DNA from: Nocardia rhamnosiphila NBRC 108938
GTDB taxonomy: Bacteria > Actinomycetota > Actinomycetes > Mycobacteriales > Mycobacteriaceae
Reading direction: 5' to 3'
Assembly: GCF_000720425.1 (NCBI RefSeq)
Contig: NZ_JOAJ01000001.1
Coordinates: 1,798,001-1,862,000, forward strand
Length of the DNA: 64,000 bases
This document shows positions 1-9,425 of this stretch, piece by piece. The first letter of the stretch is position 1, and each line of letters begins with the position of its first letter. The position numbers and the translations under genes were made by a program. Under the pieces are notes generated by a model. That model did not search any database. It saw only the letters and a program-made list of their open reading frames with translations, and was not told the origin of the DNA.

Positions 1-2
1 CC

Positions 3-590
3 CGGGCCAGTCGCAATCGGTTGCAGACCGCCACCCTGCTGCGCACCCTGCGCGAGGGCAGGTTCGACGCGGTCTTCGGCGGTGCCCGGCGCGATGAGGA
101 GAAGGCGCGCGCCAAGGAGCGGGTCTTCAGTTTCCGCGACGAGTACGGCCAGTGGGACCCGCGCCGGCAGCGCCCCGAACTGTGGAATCTCTACAACGGC
201 AAACACCGCCCCGGCGAACACATCCGGGTGTTCCCGCTGTCCAACTGGACCGAACTCGATATCTGGACCTATATCGCGAGCGAAGGTATCGAACTGCCGT
301 CGCTGTACTACGCGCACCGCCGCCCGGTGGTGCAGCGCGACGGCATGCTGCTGGCGCACACCAGGTTCCTCACCCTGCTCGACGGTGAGGAACCCCAGGA
401 GGCGCTGGTGCGCTTCCGCACCGTGGGCGACGCCACCTGCACCGGCTGCGTGGAATCGACCGCCGCCACCCCCGCCGAGGTCGTCGAGGAAGTGGCGACC
501 GCGCGGGTCACCGAACGTGGCGCGACCCGCGCCGACGACCGGATCTCCGAGGCCGGGATGGAAGACCGTAAACGAGAGGGCTACTTCTGA
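3..590 (+). CDS. cysD: Sulfate adenylyltransferase subunit 2 (CysD), 5'-truncated by the window
   Basis: Small subunit of ATP sulfurylase, which makes adenosine 5'-phosphosulfate (APS) from ATP and sulfate in assimilatory sulfate activation. The window cuts off the start; 195 C-terminal residues are visible. They contain the family's [15 protein letters not shown] phosphate-binding stretch, the [12 protein letters not shown] segment and a CxxC pair (TCTGCVES) near the end. The stop codon overlaps the next ATG by one base (TGATG), so it is translationally coupled to cysNC. Start codon and upstream regulation are outside the window. Confidence 0.95.
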   Translation, partial: RASRNRLQTATLLRTLREGRFDAVFGGARRDEEKARAKERVFSFRDEYGQWDPRRQRPELWNLYNGKHRPGEHIRVFPLSNWTELDIWTYIASEGIELPSLYYAHRRPVVQRDGMLLAHTRFLTLLDGEEPQEALVRFRTVGDATCTGCVESTAATPAEVVEEVATARVTERGATRADDRISEAGMEDRKREGYF

Positions 591-2428
591 TGAGCACCCT
601 GCTGCGCCTGGCCACCGCGGGCAGCGTCGACGACGGTAAGTCCACGCTGATCGGACGGCTCCTCTTCGATTCCAAAACCCTGTTCACCGACCAGCTCGAC
701 GCGGTGGAACGCACCAGCCGGGAGCGCGGCCAGGACTACCCCGATCTCGCGCTGCTCACCGACGGACTGCGCGCCGAACGCGAACAGGGCATCACCATCG
801 ATGTCGCACACCGTTATTTCGCGACGCCACGACGCAAATTCATCATCGCCGACACCCCGGGGCACGTGCAGTACACCCGCAATATGGTCACCGGCGCCTC
901 CACCGCCGACCTCGCGCTCATCCTGGTCGACGCCCGGCACGGAGTGGTCGAACAGACTCGGCGGCACGCCTTCCTGGCCTCGCTACTGGGCGTCCCCCAC
1001 CTGGTGCTGTGTGTGAACAAGATGGACCTGGTGGACTATTCGGCGCAGCGGTTCGCCGAGATCCGGGAGGAATTCGCCGGTTTCGCCTCCCGGCTGCAGA
1101 TCGCGGACCTGACCTTCATCCCGATGTCGGCGCTGCACGGCGACAATATCGTGCACCGCAGCGCCACCATGGACTGGTACGAGGGCACCCCGCTGCTACA
1201 CCACCTCGAAGAGGTGCATATCGCCTCGGACCGCAATCTCATCGACGCGCGGCTGCCGGTGCAGTATGTGATCCGCAGCCACACACCGGATTTCCGCGGC
1301 TACGCGGGCACCGTCGCCAGCGGCGTCTGGTCGGCCGGCGACGAGATCACCGTACTGCCCTCCGGTCTCACGACCACGGTCACCGGAATCTGGGGTCCGG
1401 GCGGGGTACCGCTCGAGCAGGCGTTCCCCCCGCAGGCGGTCACGGTCGCCCTCGCCGACCAACTCGATATCGGCCGCGGCGATATGCTCTGCCGTCCCGC
1501 CAACCGCCCGCAGGTCGGCCGTGATCTGGACACCATGGTGTGCTGGTTCAGCGACGAGGCCCAGTTGCGCCCCGGCGCGTCCTATACCGTCCGCCACACC
1601 ACCCGCAGTGTGCCGGCGCAGATCCGCTCGCTGGACTACCGCCTCGATGTGAACACACTGCACCGGGACGAGGACGCGACCGCACTGTCGCTCAACGAGA
1701 TCGGCCGGGTGCAGCTGCGCACCCGGCAGCCGCTGCAGTTCGACCCGTATCGCCGCAACCGCACCACGGGCAGTTTCCTGCTGGTCGACGACACCACCGG
1801 CGATACCGTGGGCGCCGGGATGATCACCGGGCCGAGTCTGCCCTCATCCCGGGTGGTGTGGCATGCGAGCGCGGTCGAGCGGTCCGAACGCGCGACCCGG
1901 GGTCTGACCGTCTGGCTCACCGGACTGTCGGGGTCCGGGAAATCCTCGGTAGCGGTGGAGCTCGAGCGCCGCCTGGTGGCCGCGGGGCGTCCGGCGTTCC
2001 TGCTCGACGGCGACAATCTGCGCCACGGCCTGAACTCGGATCTGGGTTTCAGCGCGGCCGATCGCACCGAGAACATCCGCCGGGTGGGCGAGGTCGCCCG
2101 CCTGTTCGCCGAATCCGGGACCATTGCCATCGTCTCGCTCATCAGCCCCTACCGGGCCGATCGCGATCGGGCGCGGGACACCCACACCACCGCGGGAATT
2201 CCCTTCGTCGAGGTTTTCGTGGACACCCCGCTGGAGGTGTGCGAGGCCCGCGATCCCAAGGGTCTCTATGCGAAGGCCCGGGCCGGGGAGGTTCATGGTT
2301 TCACCGGAATCGACGATCCCTACGAGGCGCCCACGGCACCGGCGCTGGTGTTGCGTCCGGAGGACGGCGATCCGGCCGCGATGGCCGCCGCGATCCTGGC
2401 GCTGCTCGCCCGCGAGGAGAGCGCCTGA
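590..2428 (+). CDS. cysNC: Bifunctional sulfate adenylyltransferase subunit 1 / adenylylsulfate kinase (CysNC)
   Basis: Fusion of the regulatory GTPase of ATP sulfurylase with APS kinase, giving PAPS as end product. Residues about 1-420 are an EF-Tu-like GTPase: P-loop GSVDDGKS near residue 11, DTPGH near 88, NKMD near 143. Residues about 440-612 are the kinase: P-loop GLSGSGKS near 445, then the conserved [10 protein letters not shown] segment. The 612-residue length fits actinobacterial CysNC. Its ATG overlaps the cysD stop by one base, so the two subunits of the heterodimer are made from one operon. Confidence 0.95.
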   Translation: MSTLLRLATAGSVDDGKSTLIGRLLFDSKTLFTDQLDAVERTSRERGQDYPDLALLTDGLRAEREQGITIDVAHRYFATPRRKFIIADTPGHVQYTRNMVTGASTADLALILVDARHGVVEQTRRHAFLASLLGVPHLVLCVNKMDLVDYSAQRFAEIREEFAGFASRLQIADLTFIPMSALHGDNIVHRSATMDWYEGTPLLHHLEEVHIASDRNLIDARLPVQYVIRSHTPDFRGYAGTVASGVWSAGDEITVLPSGLTTTVTGIWGPGGVPLEQAFPPQAVTVALADQLDIGRGDMLCRPANRPQVGRDLDTMVCWFSDEAQLRPGASYTVRHTTRSVPAQIRSLDYRLDVNTLHRDEDATALSLNEIGRVQLRTRQPLQFDPYRRNRTTGSFLLVDDTTGDTVGAGMITGPSLPSSRVVWHASAVERSERATRGLTVWLTGLSGSGKSSVAVELERRLVAAGRPAFLLDGDNLRHGLNSDLGFSAADRTENIRRVGEVARLFAESGTIAIVSLISPYRADRDRARDTHTTAGIPFVEVFVDTPLEVCEARDPKGLYAKARAGEVHGFTGIDDPYEAPTAPALVLRPEDGDPAAMAAAILALLAREESA

Positions 2429-2445
2429 CCCGCCTCGGATGAGAA

Positions 2446-2462
2446 CCGGCGAGTGTCGCCGG
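2446..2462 (+). terminator. Hairpin after cysNC
   Basis: CCGGCG-AGTGT-CGCCGG hairpin beginning 18 bases after the cysNC stop. A competing outer repeat (GAACCGG/CCGGTTC) frames it at 2443-2473. No U tract follows directly. It lies in the 160-bp gap between the converging cysNC and usp genes, so it could stop transcripts from either side. I see no gene in this gap. Confidence 0.35.
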
Positions 2463-2588
2463 CGGACCGGTTCCGTCGGCGCTCGGCCGCGACGCCCGAG
2501 CGGGGTCGAGCAGCGACCACCGTCCAGGCTGCGTTCTGGCGGATGCTCCTACTTTTTGTCAGTTCCGCCGGCCGGGTACGTCGCGGGA

Positions 2589-3137
2589 TCACGCTCCGTC
2601 CGGTTTCCGAGCCACGGCGGGTACGGGGACCAGGAGCACGGGCCGGTGGGCGTGGTGGACCAGGCTTGTGGAGACCGATTCCCCCAGCAGCCGCTCCAGC
2701 AGCGATACCAGCCCGCCGCGCGAGGCGCCGATGATGATCATCTCCGCGTCGTAGGTGTCGGCGAGCCCGGCCAGCAGCCGCGCCGGGCGGCCCGGCCGGC
2801 TGTAGTAGGCCCAGGGACCCACTGCGCGTTCCAGCACCGCGCAGGCGTCGCGGCGTTCCTGCTCGACCGCCTCGGTCACGGCTTGTTCCCAGTCCGCGGC
2901 ATCGGGGTCGATCGGCAGGTCGTCGGTGTCGACGATATGCGCCACGTGCAGGAAGGCGCCGATCCGGGCAGCGAGGTCGAGCGCATAGGACAGGGCGGCG
3001 TGACCGGCGGGGTGGCGGTCGAACCCGACCACCAGATGGCAACGGGCCACGGTGGGCGAAGTGGGGCCGTCGATCCGGTGCGGAGCCCGCCACCCGCCAC
3101 GGGCGGGCGGGGGTGTGCGGTCGTCGTGGTCGGTCAT
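2589..3137 (-). CDS. Universal stress protein (UspA family)
   Basis: Single-domain UspA-type protein, 182 residues, presumably cytoplasmic and nucleotide-binding. The N-terminal strand VARCHLVVGFD starts the fold near residue 30. The C-terminal signature runs IIIGASRGGLVSLLERLLG then SVSTSLVHHAHRPVLLVPV, a slightly irregular G-x2-G-x9-G(S/T) ATP loop. It starts 13 bases after the crcB2 stop on the same strand with GAGGAG upstream, so it looks like the third gene of the crcB operon. That suggests, but does not prove, a role in fluoride or general stress. ATG 3137 was preferred over GTG 3140. Confidence 0.88.
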   Translation of the reverse strand: MTDHDDRTPPPARGGWRAPHRIDGPTSPTVARCHLVVGFDRHPAGHAALSYALDLAARIGAFLHVAHIVDTDDLPIDPDAADWEQAVTEAVEQERRDACAVLERAVGPWAYYSRPGRPARLLAGLADTYDAEMIIIGASRGGLVSLLERLLGESVSTSLVHHAHRPVLLVPVPAVARKPDGA

Positions 3138-3150
3138 CACTCCCAGCTCC

Positions 3151-3516
3151 TCATAGTCCGGTCAGTGCCAGGCCGGCGCCGCCGGCCGCCAATGTGATCA
3201 GCAGGCTGCCGAACGCGTTGGCGGCCGCCGCGGTGTAGTGCTGGTTCTGGATCAGGCGGACAGTTTCGAAACTGGCGGTACTGAAGGTGGTGTATCCACC
3301 ACAGAACCCGACACCGACAATCAGTTCGAGCTCACGGGCAGCACCGTGGAAAAGCACCACACCGGTGACGACCCCGAGGAGGAACGAACCGGTCACGTTG
3401 ATCACCAGCGTGGCCCAGGGAAATTGTGACGTGCGGCGATGCTTGACGACCCCGTCGAGGACGAACCGGGCCATCGCGCCGGCGCTACCGGCAACCGCGA
3501 TCCACACCGTGGTCAT
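3151..3516 (-). CDS. crcB: Fluoride exporter CrcB/Fluc, second subunit
   Basis: Fluc-family fluoride channel protein, 121 residues with four predicted membrane helices. Visible family features are GSAGAMARF in helix 1, PWATLVINVTGSFLLG in helix 2 and GFCGGYTTFSTASFE in helix 3, the FxTFST-type region that lines the pore. The ATG (3516-3514) overlaps the TGA of crcB1 by one base, so the two are coupled. Paired, non-identical Fluc genes form heterodimeric, antiparallel channels in many Gram-positives, and this arrangement fits that. Confidence 0.93.
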   Translation of the reverse strand: MTTVWIAVAGSAGAMARFVLDGVVKHRRTSQFPWATLVINVTGSFLLGVVTGVVLFHGAARELELIVGVGFCGGYTTFSTASFETVRLIQNQHYTAAAANAFGSLLITLAAGGAGLALTGL

Positions 3517-4004
3517 CACAGACCCTTCGCCCGCCCGGACCGCATCCACGCACCTACGGCGATACCCGTGGTGGTGGCCACCAACCCGGCCAATACGGTG
3601 CCCACCGCGTAGATGGCCGCGGTCGACCAGTGCTGGCCCCGTAACAACAGGTCGGTGTCCACGGCCAGGGTGCTGTAGGTGGTGAACGCCCCCAGAAACC
3701 CGGTGCCCACACCCAGCCGTGCCCGCCGACGCCAGCCGTTGTCGGGTCCGAGCCGCGTCAGCCCTTCGAGCAACCAACCCAGCGCAAACGCACCGACAGT
3801 GTTGATCGCGAATGTCGTAACCGGCCACCCACCCGCCGAGTGCGGAAACCACACACCGAGCTGATACCGCAGCGGAGCGCCGAATACCCCGCCGATCCCG
3901 ACCGACACGACCGCCCACGCCCGCAGATGCAGCGGGGTGACAGCAGAGGCCGGAGTGTCGGGATCGATGGGTAGAGCGCGAGGTGGATCGGCATGTTCGG
4001 GCAC
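3516..4004 (-). CDS. crcB: Fluoride exporter CrcB/Fluc, first subunit
   Basis: Partner of the downstream crcB. A hydrophilic N-terminal tail of about 25 residues precedes four membrane helices, with GGVFGAPLRYQLG, TFAINTVGAFALGWLLEG and GFLGAFTTYSTLAVD as the helix 1-3 signatures. I chose GTG at 4004 because an exact AAGGAG lies 8 bases upstream (4013-4018). The longer ATG at 4067 has no ribosome site and falls inside the candidate riboswitch. With GTG the protein is 162 residues. The extra tail compared with the second subunit is unremarkable for actinobacterial pairs. Confidence 0.9.
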   Translation of the reverse strand: MPEHADPPRALPIDPDTPASAVTPLHLRAWAVVSVGIGGVFGAPLRYQLGVWFPHSAGGWPVTTFAINTVGAFALGWLLEGLTRLGPDNGWRRRARLGVGTGFLGAFTTYSTLAVDTDLLLRGQHWSTAAIYAVGTVLAGLVATTTGIAVGAWMRSGRAKGL

Positions 4005-4012
4005 AGGACAGA

Positions 4013-4099
4013 CTCCTTCCGTCGGGGAAGGAACCATCGGCCCCGGAGTATGAGGCGGTTCGGACATCCCAGCGGGCGTCTCGGCGGAGATCCATCGCC
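4013..4099 (-). promoter_or_regulatory. Candidate fluoride (crcB-motif) riboswitch with Shine-Dalgarno-sequestering hairpin
   Basis: Read on the minus strand, the leader begins GGCGATGGATCTCCGCC (4099-4083), the GGCGAUG...CGCC hairpin of the crcB motif. Then come GAGACGCCC (P3 5' side, 4082-4074) and GGGGC-CGATGGTTCC (4044-4030), which resembles the conserved GGGC-UGAUG-GxCCU 3' end. The 3' strand overlaps TCCTTCC (4032-4026), which pairs perfectly with GGAAGGA (4020-4014) over the ribosome site of crcB1. The P3 loop is longer than usual and the pseudoknot pairs only about 4 of 5 bases, so this is a degenerate match. Position and logic fit well. Confidence 0.45.
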
Positions 4100-4200
4100 G
4101 CAGACAGCATAACCGGCGGCGGTCACGGATATGTGGCGTCTCGCTCGCCTCACTGCCCGGGGGGACTCGGCAACCGGTGGCGGACCGGCAGCTCGATCCG

Positions 4201-4227
4201 GTGCAGGGTGACCTCGTCACCCTGCAC
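4201..4227. promoter_or_regulatory. Perfect 27-bp inverted repeat between divergent genes
   Basis: GTGCAGGGTGAC-CTC-GTCACCCTGCAC: two perfect 12-bp arms around 3 bases. It sits in the divergent region between the crcB operon and the acyl-CoA dehydrogenase gene, about 215 bp from the latter. No T tract follows and there is no upstream convergent gene to terminate, so an operator for an unidentified regulator is likelier than a terminator. The rest of 4100-4442 holds no gene I can support. Confidence 0.5.
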
Positions 4228-4442
4228 CGGCCGACCCGGCGGCTCGGCCGGACGCTTTCCGGCCGTGCCGCCACTGCCCCGGGCCGGCCCGGGGCAGAGA
4301 GACCCAAAGTTTCCGAGCTCTCACCCGGCCGGTGTCACTACCCTCGACCCCATCCGGCGGCACTGCCGAGGCGCAGATCCGCCGACGGTGATCTCCGCCG
4401 GTATTTGATACTCTGACGAGAACCTGTACCGAAAGGGTGGTT

Positions 4443-6239
4443 ATGCGGTCTACTCTGCTGTCCCGGCGCGACCTCGAGTTCCTGCTCTACGAATGGCTCG
4501 CGGTCGAGGACCTGACCCGGCGGCCGCGCTTCTCCGACCATTCGCGCCAGACCTTCGACGCCGTTCTCGAACTGAGCGAGCAGCTGGCGACCCGATACTT
4601 CGCCACCCACAACAAGCTCAACGACGCCCACGAACCCACTTTCGACGGCGAGACGGTCACCATCATCCCGGAAGTGCGCACCGCACTGACGGCGTTCGCC
4701 GACGCGGGGATGGTCGGGGCCACCATGGACGCGGATCTGGGCGGCGCGCAACTCCCGGCCGCGGTGGCCCAGGCGGCCTTCGCCTGGTTCCACGCCGCCA
4801 ACCCCGGTACCAGCGCCTACCCGCTACTCACCATCGGCAACGCCAATCTGCTCATCGCGCACGCCGACGAAGAACTGGTTCGGCGTTTCGTCCAGCCGAT
4901 GCTGGAAGGCCGCTACTTCGGCACCATGTGCCTGTCCGAACCCCAGGCCGGTTCCTCGCTCGCCGATATCGTCACCCGGGCCGAACCGCGCGACGACGGG
5001 ACCTACCGGGTCTTCGGCACCAAGATGTGGATCTCCGGTGGCGACCACGAACTCGGCGACAATATCGTGCACCTGGTGCTGGCCAAGATCCCCGGCGGGC
5101 CGGCGGGCACGAAGGGGATCTCGCTGTTCGTGGTGCCCCGCTACCTCGTGAACGAAGACGGTTCCCGCGGCGAACGCAACGATGTGGCACTGGCCGGGCT
5201 CAACCACAAGATGGGTTTCCGAGGCACCGTCAACACGGTGCTCAACTTCGGCGAGGGCCGCTGGACGCCCGACGGCTCCCCCGGCGCGGTCGGCTATCTG
5301 GTCGGTGCACCGCACCAGGGGCTGAAGTACATGTTCCATATGATGAACGAGGCGCGCAGCGGAGTCGGGCTGGTCGCCGCAGCGCTCGGCTACACCGGCT
5401 ACCTCGAATCGCTCGAGTACGCCCGCGACCGCCCCCAGGGCCGCACCAAGGGCGCCGCCGACCCGGCCTCCCCGCAGCGCCCGATCATCGAACACGCCGA
5501 TGTGAAACGAATGTTGCTGGCGCAGAAGAGTTACGCCGAGGGCGGTCTGGCGCTGGTGCTGTACTGCGCCCGGCTCATCGACGAACAGCGGACCGCCGAT
5601 TCCGACGACGAACGCCGCGCGCTCACCCTGCTGCTGGACATCCTCACCCCCATCGCCAAGAGCTGGCCCTCCCAGTGGTGCCTGACCGCCAACGATCTCG
5701 CCATCCAAGTCCTCGGTGGTTACGGCTACACCCGCGAGTACAACGTCGAACAGCATTACCGCGACAACCGGCTCAACCCGATCCACGAGGGCACCCACGG
5801 CATCCAGGGCCTGGACCTGCTGGGCCGCAAGGTGACCCAGCAGTCGGGCGCGAGCCTGCGCGAACTCGACACCAGGATCCGGGAGACCCTCGCGGCCGCT
5901 CGGGAACTCGGCGGCGAGACCGCCGACCTCGCCGACCGGCTCGACGCGTCCTGGAGCCGGCTGGTCGCGGTGACCGGTGGCCTGTTCGCGGCCGGCAATG
6001 TCGAGGTCGCGCTGGCCAACAGCTCGGTCTATCTGGAAGCGTTCGGCCATCACGTGGTGGCCTGGATCTGGCTGGCGCAGACGGTCACCGCCCATGGCCG
6101 CGACGGCGACTTCTACGACGGCAAACGGCACGCCGCCCGCTACTTCTTCCGTCACGAGCTACCCCGCACCGGCCCGCAACTGGACCTCCTCGCCGACCTC
6201 GACACCACCACCCTCGATATGCGCGAGAACTGGTTCTGA
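4443..6239 (+). CDS. Acyl-CoA dehydrogenase with C-terminal AcylCoA_DH_C-type extension
   Basis: FAD-dependent acyl-CoA dehydrogenase of the long (about 600-residue) class, catalysing alpha-beta oxidation of an acyl-CoA with electrons passed to ETF. Visible are the CLSEPQAGSSLADI flavin/substrate segment (about residue 161), MWISGGDH, the C-terminal family signature GGYGYTREYNVEQHYRDNR followed by HEGTHGIQGLDLLGRK, and a further helical domain to residue 598. ATG 4443 has AAAGG 6 bases upstream and the family-typical opening, so it is preferred to GTG 4437. It is monocistronic by position. Substrate cannot be told from sequence. Confidence 0.93.
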   Translation: MRSTLLSRRDLEFLLYEWLAVEDLTRRPRFSDHSRQTFDAVLELSEQLATRYFATHNKLNDAHEPTFDGETVTIIPEVRTALTAFADAGMVGATMDADLGGAQLPAAVAQAAFAWFHAANPGTSAYPLLTIGNANLLIAHADEELVRRFVQPMLEGRYFGTMCLSEPQAGSSLADIVTRAEPRDDGTYRVFGTKMWISGGDHELGDNIVHLVLAKIPGGPAGTKGISLFVVPRYLVNEDGSRGERNDVALAGLNHKMGFRGTVNTVLNFGEGRWTPDGSPGAVGYLVGAPHQGLKYMFHMMNEARSGVGLVAAALGYTGYLESLEYARDRPQGRTKGAADPASPQRPIIEHADVKRMLLAQKSYAEGGLALVLYCARLIDEQRTADSDDERRALTLLLDILTPIAKSWPSQWCLTANDLAIQVLGGYGYTREYNVEQHYRDNRLNPIHEGTHGIQGLDLLGRKVTQQSGASLRELDTRIRETLAAARELGGETADLADRLDASWSRLVAVTGGLFAAGNVEVALANSSVYLEAFGHHVVAWIWLAQTVTAHGRDGDFYDGKRHAARYFFRHELPRTGPQLDLLADLDTTTLDMRENWF

Positions 6240-6288
6240 CGGTCCCGCGGCCCCGGAAAGCAGTGGCGCCCGCCGATACGGTGGCCAC

Positions 6289-6807
6289 ATGAGCTGGATC
6301 GCACCCGCCGTACACCTCGCCGATACCGTGTCCACCGGTCCGGAACGCCCGATGCTGCAATCCTGGCTGGACCGCCATCGGCAGACATTGCTCGGCAAAT
6401 GCGCCGGCCTGGACGCCGCCCGGCTCGCCTACCGCAGCGCGCCTCCGTCCACGCTGTCCCTGCTCGGCCTGGTGCGGCATCTGGCCGAGGTGGAACGCGG
6501 CTGGTTGCGGATGGCCGCCGCCGGCGAACAGCTGGACTACCTCTACTGTTCCGCCGCCGACCCCGACGGCGATATCGACAATGCCGGATCCGCGGATCCG
6601 GCCACCGATTTCGCCGTGTACCGGCGCGAGATACGGCTGGCGGATGCGGCGGTGGCCGAGCTCGGGCTCGACCACCGCTGTCGTCACCCCAACGGGACCG
6701 AATACAGCTTGCGTTGGGTATATCTGCATCTCATCGAGGAATACGCCCGCCACAACGGGCACGCGGACCTGCTGCGCGAACGGATCGACGGGCGTACCGG
6801 GGACTGA
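6289..6807 (+). CDS. DinB-family (DUF664-like) protein
   Basis: 172-residue four-helix-bundle protein of the DinB/DUF664 superfamily, which includes mycothiol- and bacillithiol-dependent enzymes and metal-binding stress proteins. Typical motifs are LLGLVRHLAEVERGW (first His of the metal triad), SLRWVYLHLIEEYARHNGHADLLRERIDG (the C-terminal HxxEEYxRHxGHxD signature). Two of the three metal-ligand histidines are therefore visible here. It starts 49 bases after the acyl-CoA dehydrogenase and converges on leuA. The substrate is unknown; a thiol-transfer or detoxification role is inference from the family. Confidence 0.85.
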   Translation: MSWIAPAVHLADTVSTGPERPMLQSWLDRHRQTLLGKCAGLDAARLAYRSAPPSTLSLLGLVRHLAEVERGWLRMAAAGEQLDYLYCSAADPDGDIDNAGSADPATDFAVYRREIRLADAAVAELGLDHRCRHPNGTEYSLRWVYLHLIEEYARHNGHADLLRERIDGRTGD

Positions 6808-6830
6808 GCCCCGCCGGTGTCAGGCGGGGC
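6808..6830. terminator. Bidirectional hairpin terminator between the dinB-like gene and leuA
   Basis: GCCCCGCC-GGTGTCA-GGCGGGGC: perfect 8-bp arms starting the base after the dinB-like stop. The loop carries the leuA stop codon (6820-6822). It ends with TT on the plus strand. The genes converge with only 12 bases between them, so one hairpin can serve both. Confidence 0.6.
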
Positions 6831-8577
6831 TTCCGGCCGCCCGCAGCACCCCCGCCACCCCGGCGGATTCCACCGAATCGCCGTGCGCACAGGACCATCC
6901 GGTCCGCCCGCCGCGCCGGTACTCGAGGTAGGCGATCGTATGACCGGCGACGGGGTGCCCGGTCAGGCTCAATACCTCGATCTCCCGCCCGGCCGCCCCG
7001 AGGGCCGCGACCACCGCGGCCAACCGGTCGGTGCCCGGGTGCTCGCTGTGGTGGGCCCGTCCGCCGACCACCAGATCGACGGCGACGGCGGGCGCACCGT
7101 CGGCACCCCTCATACGCAGATCCTTCAGTTGCACATCCGGCGGCTCGGCGGCATCGATATAGGACTCGTCGAACAGGGCGCGCAGTTCGGCGGCACTCAC
7201 CTCGCCCCCGGTACCGTCGGCATGGCCCTGCACCCGGCCGGCGAAATCGATCTGCAGCCGGCGCGGCAGGTCCAGCCCGTGTTCGGTGGCGAGCAGATAG
7301 GCGATACCGCCCTTACCGGACTGCGAGTTGACCCGGACCACGGCATCGTAACTGCGGCCGATATCGGCCGGATCGATGGGCAGATACGGTACTCGCCATT
7401 CGATCTCGCGTTCGGGGCGTCCGGTAGCGGCCGCCCGGGCCCGGTGTTCGGCGAAACCCTTCTTGATCGCGTCCTGGTGGGTGCCGGAGAACGCGGTGTG
7501 CACCAGATCGCCCACATAGGGGTGGCGCGGGTGGACCGGCAGCCGAGTGCAGTACTCGACCGTGCGGCGGATCTCGTCGATATCGGAGAAATCGATCATG
7601 GGGTCCACGCCCTGGGCGTGCAGATTCAACGCGAGCGTGGCGATATCGACATTGCCGGTGCGCTCACCGTTGCCGAATACACACCCTTCCACCCGCTGCG
7701 CGCCGGCCAGTACCGCCAGTTCGGCACAGGCGACGCCGGTACCGCGATCGTTGTGCGGGTGCACCGACAGGATCACGCTGTCGCGACGGGCGAGCGAGCG
7801 ATGCATGTACTCGATCTGATCGGCGTACACATTGGGTGTCGCGATCTCCACGGTGGCCGGCAGGTTCAAGGTCACCGGCCGCTGTGGGGTGGCGCCCCAC
7901 AGCTCGGTGACGCTGTCACAGATCTCGAGCACATATCCGGGTTCGGTCTGGTTGAACACCTCCGGGGAGAACTGGAACCGCACGCGGGGCAGGTCGGCGG
8001 CGAATTCCAGCACGTCCCGCGCACCGGCCAGGATCAGCTCCCGGACGGCACGAGAGTCCTTGCCGAGCACGGTGTCACGCCACATCGGCGCGGTGGCGGT
8101 GTACAGGTGGATCACCACCTCGTTGTCCATCCCGCGTACCGAGTCGACGGTGCGCGCGATGAGATCGCGCCGGGCGGGGGTGAACACCACCGGGGTCACG
8201 TCCGGCGGGACCGCGCCGGTATCGGCGAGCATTCGGACGAAATCGAAATCGGCCTTGGAGGCCGATGGATAGCCGACCTCGATCTCTTTGTAGCCCATGG
8301 CGACGAGCATGGTGAAGAACCGTATCTTGCGTTCCGGGTCCATCGGCTCGGCCAGGGCCTGATTACCGTCGCGCAGGTCCACCGGGACCCACAGCGGCGC
8401 GCGCTCGATCCGGGCCCGCGGCCAGTGGCGTTCGGTGATGGGTACGTCGACCCGGTCGTAGATATCGCGGTATCGATGGGAGGGCAGCCGGGAATGCCGC
8501 TGCCGGTACCACTCCGGCGCGTCGCCGGGAATCGCTCCGGCGGGGGTGTCGATGGTGGGGTGGGTCTGTGTGCTCAT
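6820..8577 (-). CDS. leuA: 2-isopropylmalate synthase (LeuA)
   Basis: First committed enzyme of leucine synthesis, condensing acetyl-CoA with 2-oxoisovalerate. Length 585 residues, the long actinobacterial type with a C-terminal regulatory domain. Seen: [14 protein letters not shown] (metal-binding HMGL signature, about residue 63), [21 protein letters not shown] (HxH-type metal ligands) and [16 protein letters not shown]. The LeuA dimer/regulatory domain fills roughly the last 130 residues. ATG 8577 has GGGGAA 6 bases upstream; the open frame extends to 8724 but without a ribosome site. Divergent from the GntR regulator; I see no leader peptide. Confidence 0.96.
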   Translation of the reverse strand: MSTQTHPTIDTPAGAIPGDAPEWYRQRHSRLPSHRYRDIYDRVDVPITERHWPRARIERAPLWVPVDLRDGNQALAEPMDPERKIRFFTMLVAMGYKEIEVGYPSASKADFDFVRMLADTGAVPPDVTPVVFTPARRDLIARTVDSVRGMDNEVVIHLYTATAPMWRDTVLGKDSRAVRELILAGARDVLEFAADLPRVRFQFSPEVFNQTEPGYVLEICDSVTELWGATPQRPVTLNLPATVEIATPNVYADQIEYMHRSLARRDSVILSVHPHNDRGTGVACAELAVLAGAQRVEGCVFGNGERTGNVDIATLALNLHAQGVDPMIDFSDIDEIRRTVEYCTRLPVHPRHPYVGDLVHTAFSGTHQDAIKKGFAEHRARAAATGRPEREIEWRVPYLPIDPADIGRSYDAVVRVNSQSGKGGIAYLLATEHGLDLPRRLQIDFAGRVQGHADGTGGEVSAAELRALFDESYIDAAEPPDVQLKDLRMRGADGAPAVAVDLVVGGRAHHSEHPGTDRLAAVVAALGAAGREIEVLSLTGHPVAGHTIAYLEYRRGGRTGWSCAHGDSVESAGVAGVLRAAGSPA

Positions 8578-8753
8578 GGGGTGTTCCCCGGTCTTCCTGT
8601 GCGTACGGCCGTTCCGTGACGGTGACCGGCCGACGACAACCCCACGGCGGGGTGGCCGATCGTTCAGGCCCCGCCGTGGCGGTCGAGGAGAAGCTCCGGG
8701 TGCGACATATGGCAGACTGTACACGACTCCTCAGACAAGTAGCGAGGTTCGAT

Positions 8754-9425
8754 ATGGTTTCCCAGGTACGACGGCATCCGCTGGCCGAACAAACGGCCGA
8801 TCTGCTGCTGGCGCGCATCCGGGCCGGCGAATGGCCGCTCGGCCATCGACTGCCCGGCGAGACCACCCTCGCGGCCCAGCTCGGGGTGGGGCGTTCGACG
8901 CTGCGCGAGGCGATTCGCGAACTCGCGGGGCGCGGGGTGCTCACCAGCCGGCAGGGCGCCGGTGTGTTCGTCACCGCCCTGGATATCGCCGAGGACTGGG
9001 ACATCGTCGTGCGGCGCGCGACCATCGCCGCGGTGGTGGAAGCCCGGATGGCCATCGAGACCGAGGCCGCCGCCCTGGCCGCCCACCGGCGCACCCCCGC
9101 CGACCTGCGGACGATCCGCCGCACCTTGGCCGGCCGCGCGGCACCGGGCGTCTCGGTCCCCGAGTACGTCGATGCCGATACGGCCTTCCACCGGGCCGTG
9201 ATCGTGGCCGCGCACAACGACATACTGATCCAGCTGTTCGATACCTTCCTGCCCCGGCTGCGGATCGCGATGATCGATATGCTGCACATCCGCCCGCTGC
9301 CCTCGCCGCCCGCCGACCACGCGGCGCACGAGCGGCTCGCCGCCGCCATCGCCGCCCGCGACCCGGACGCCGCGGCCGCACTCGGTCGCGATCATCTGCG
9401 CGCCATCAAGGAGGCCTTCTCGTGA
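8754..9425 (+). CDS. GntR-family transcriptional regulator, FadR/FCD subfamily
   Basis: 223 residues. The N-terminal winged helix-turn-helix is RRHPLAEQTADLLLARIRAG..LPGETTLAAQLGVGRSTLREAIRELAGRGV (residues 5-65). The all-helical FCD ligand domain follows, with the metal-binding pattern D-x3-H (DADTAFHRAVIVAAHN) and a late H in HAAHERLAAAI. ATG 8754 has GAGG 7 bases upstream. It overlaps the following ABC ATPase by 4 bases (GTGA), so it probably controls that gene. It is divergent from leuA, but control of leuA is only a possibility. The ligand is unknown. Confidence 0.9.
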   Translation: MVSQVRRHPLAEQTADLLLARIRAGEWPLGHRLPGETTLAAQLGVGRSTLREAIRELAGRGVLTSRQGAGVFVTALDIAEDWDIVVRRATIAAVVEARMAIETEAAALAAHRRTPADLRTIRRTLAGRAAPGVSVPEYVDADTAFHRAVIVAAHNDILIQLFDTFLPRLRIAMIDMLHIRPLPSPPADHAAHERLAAAIAARDPDAAAALGRDHLRAIKEAFS

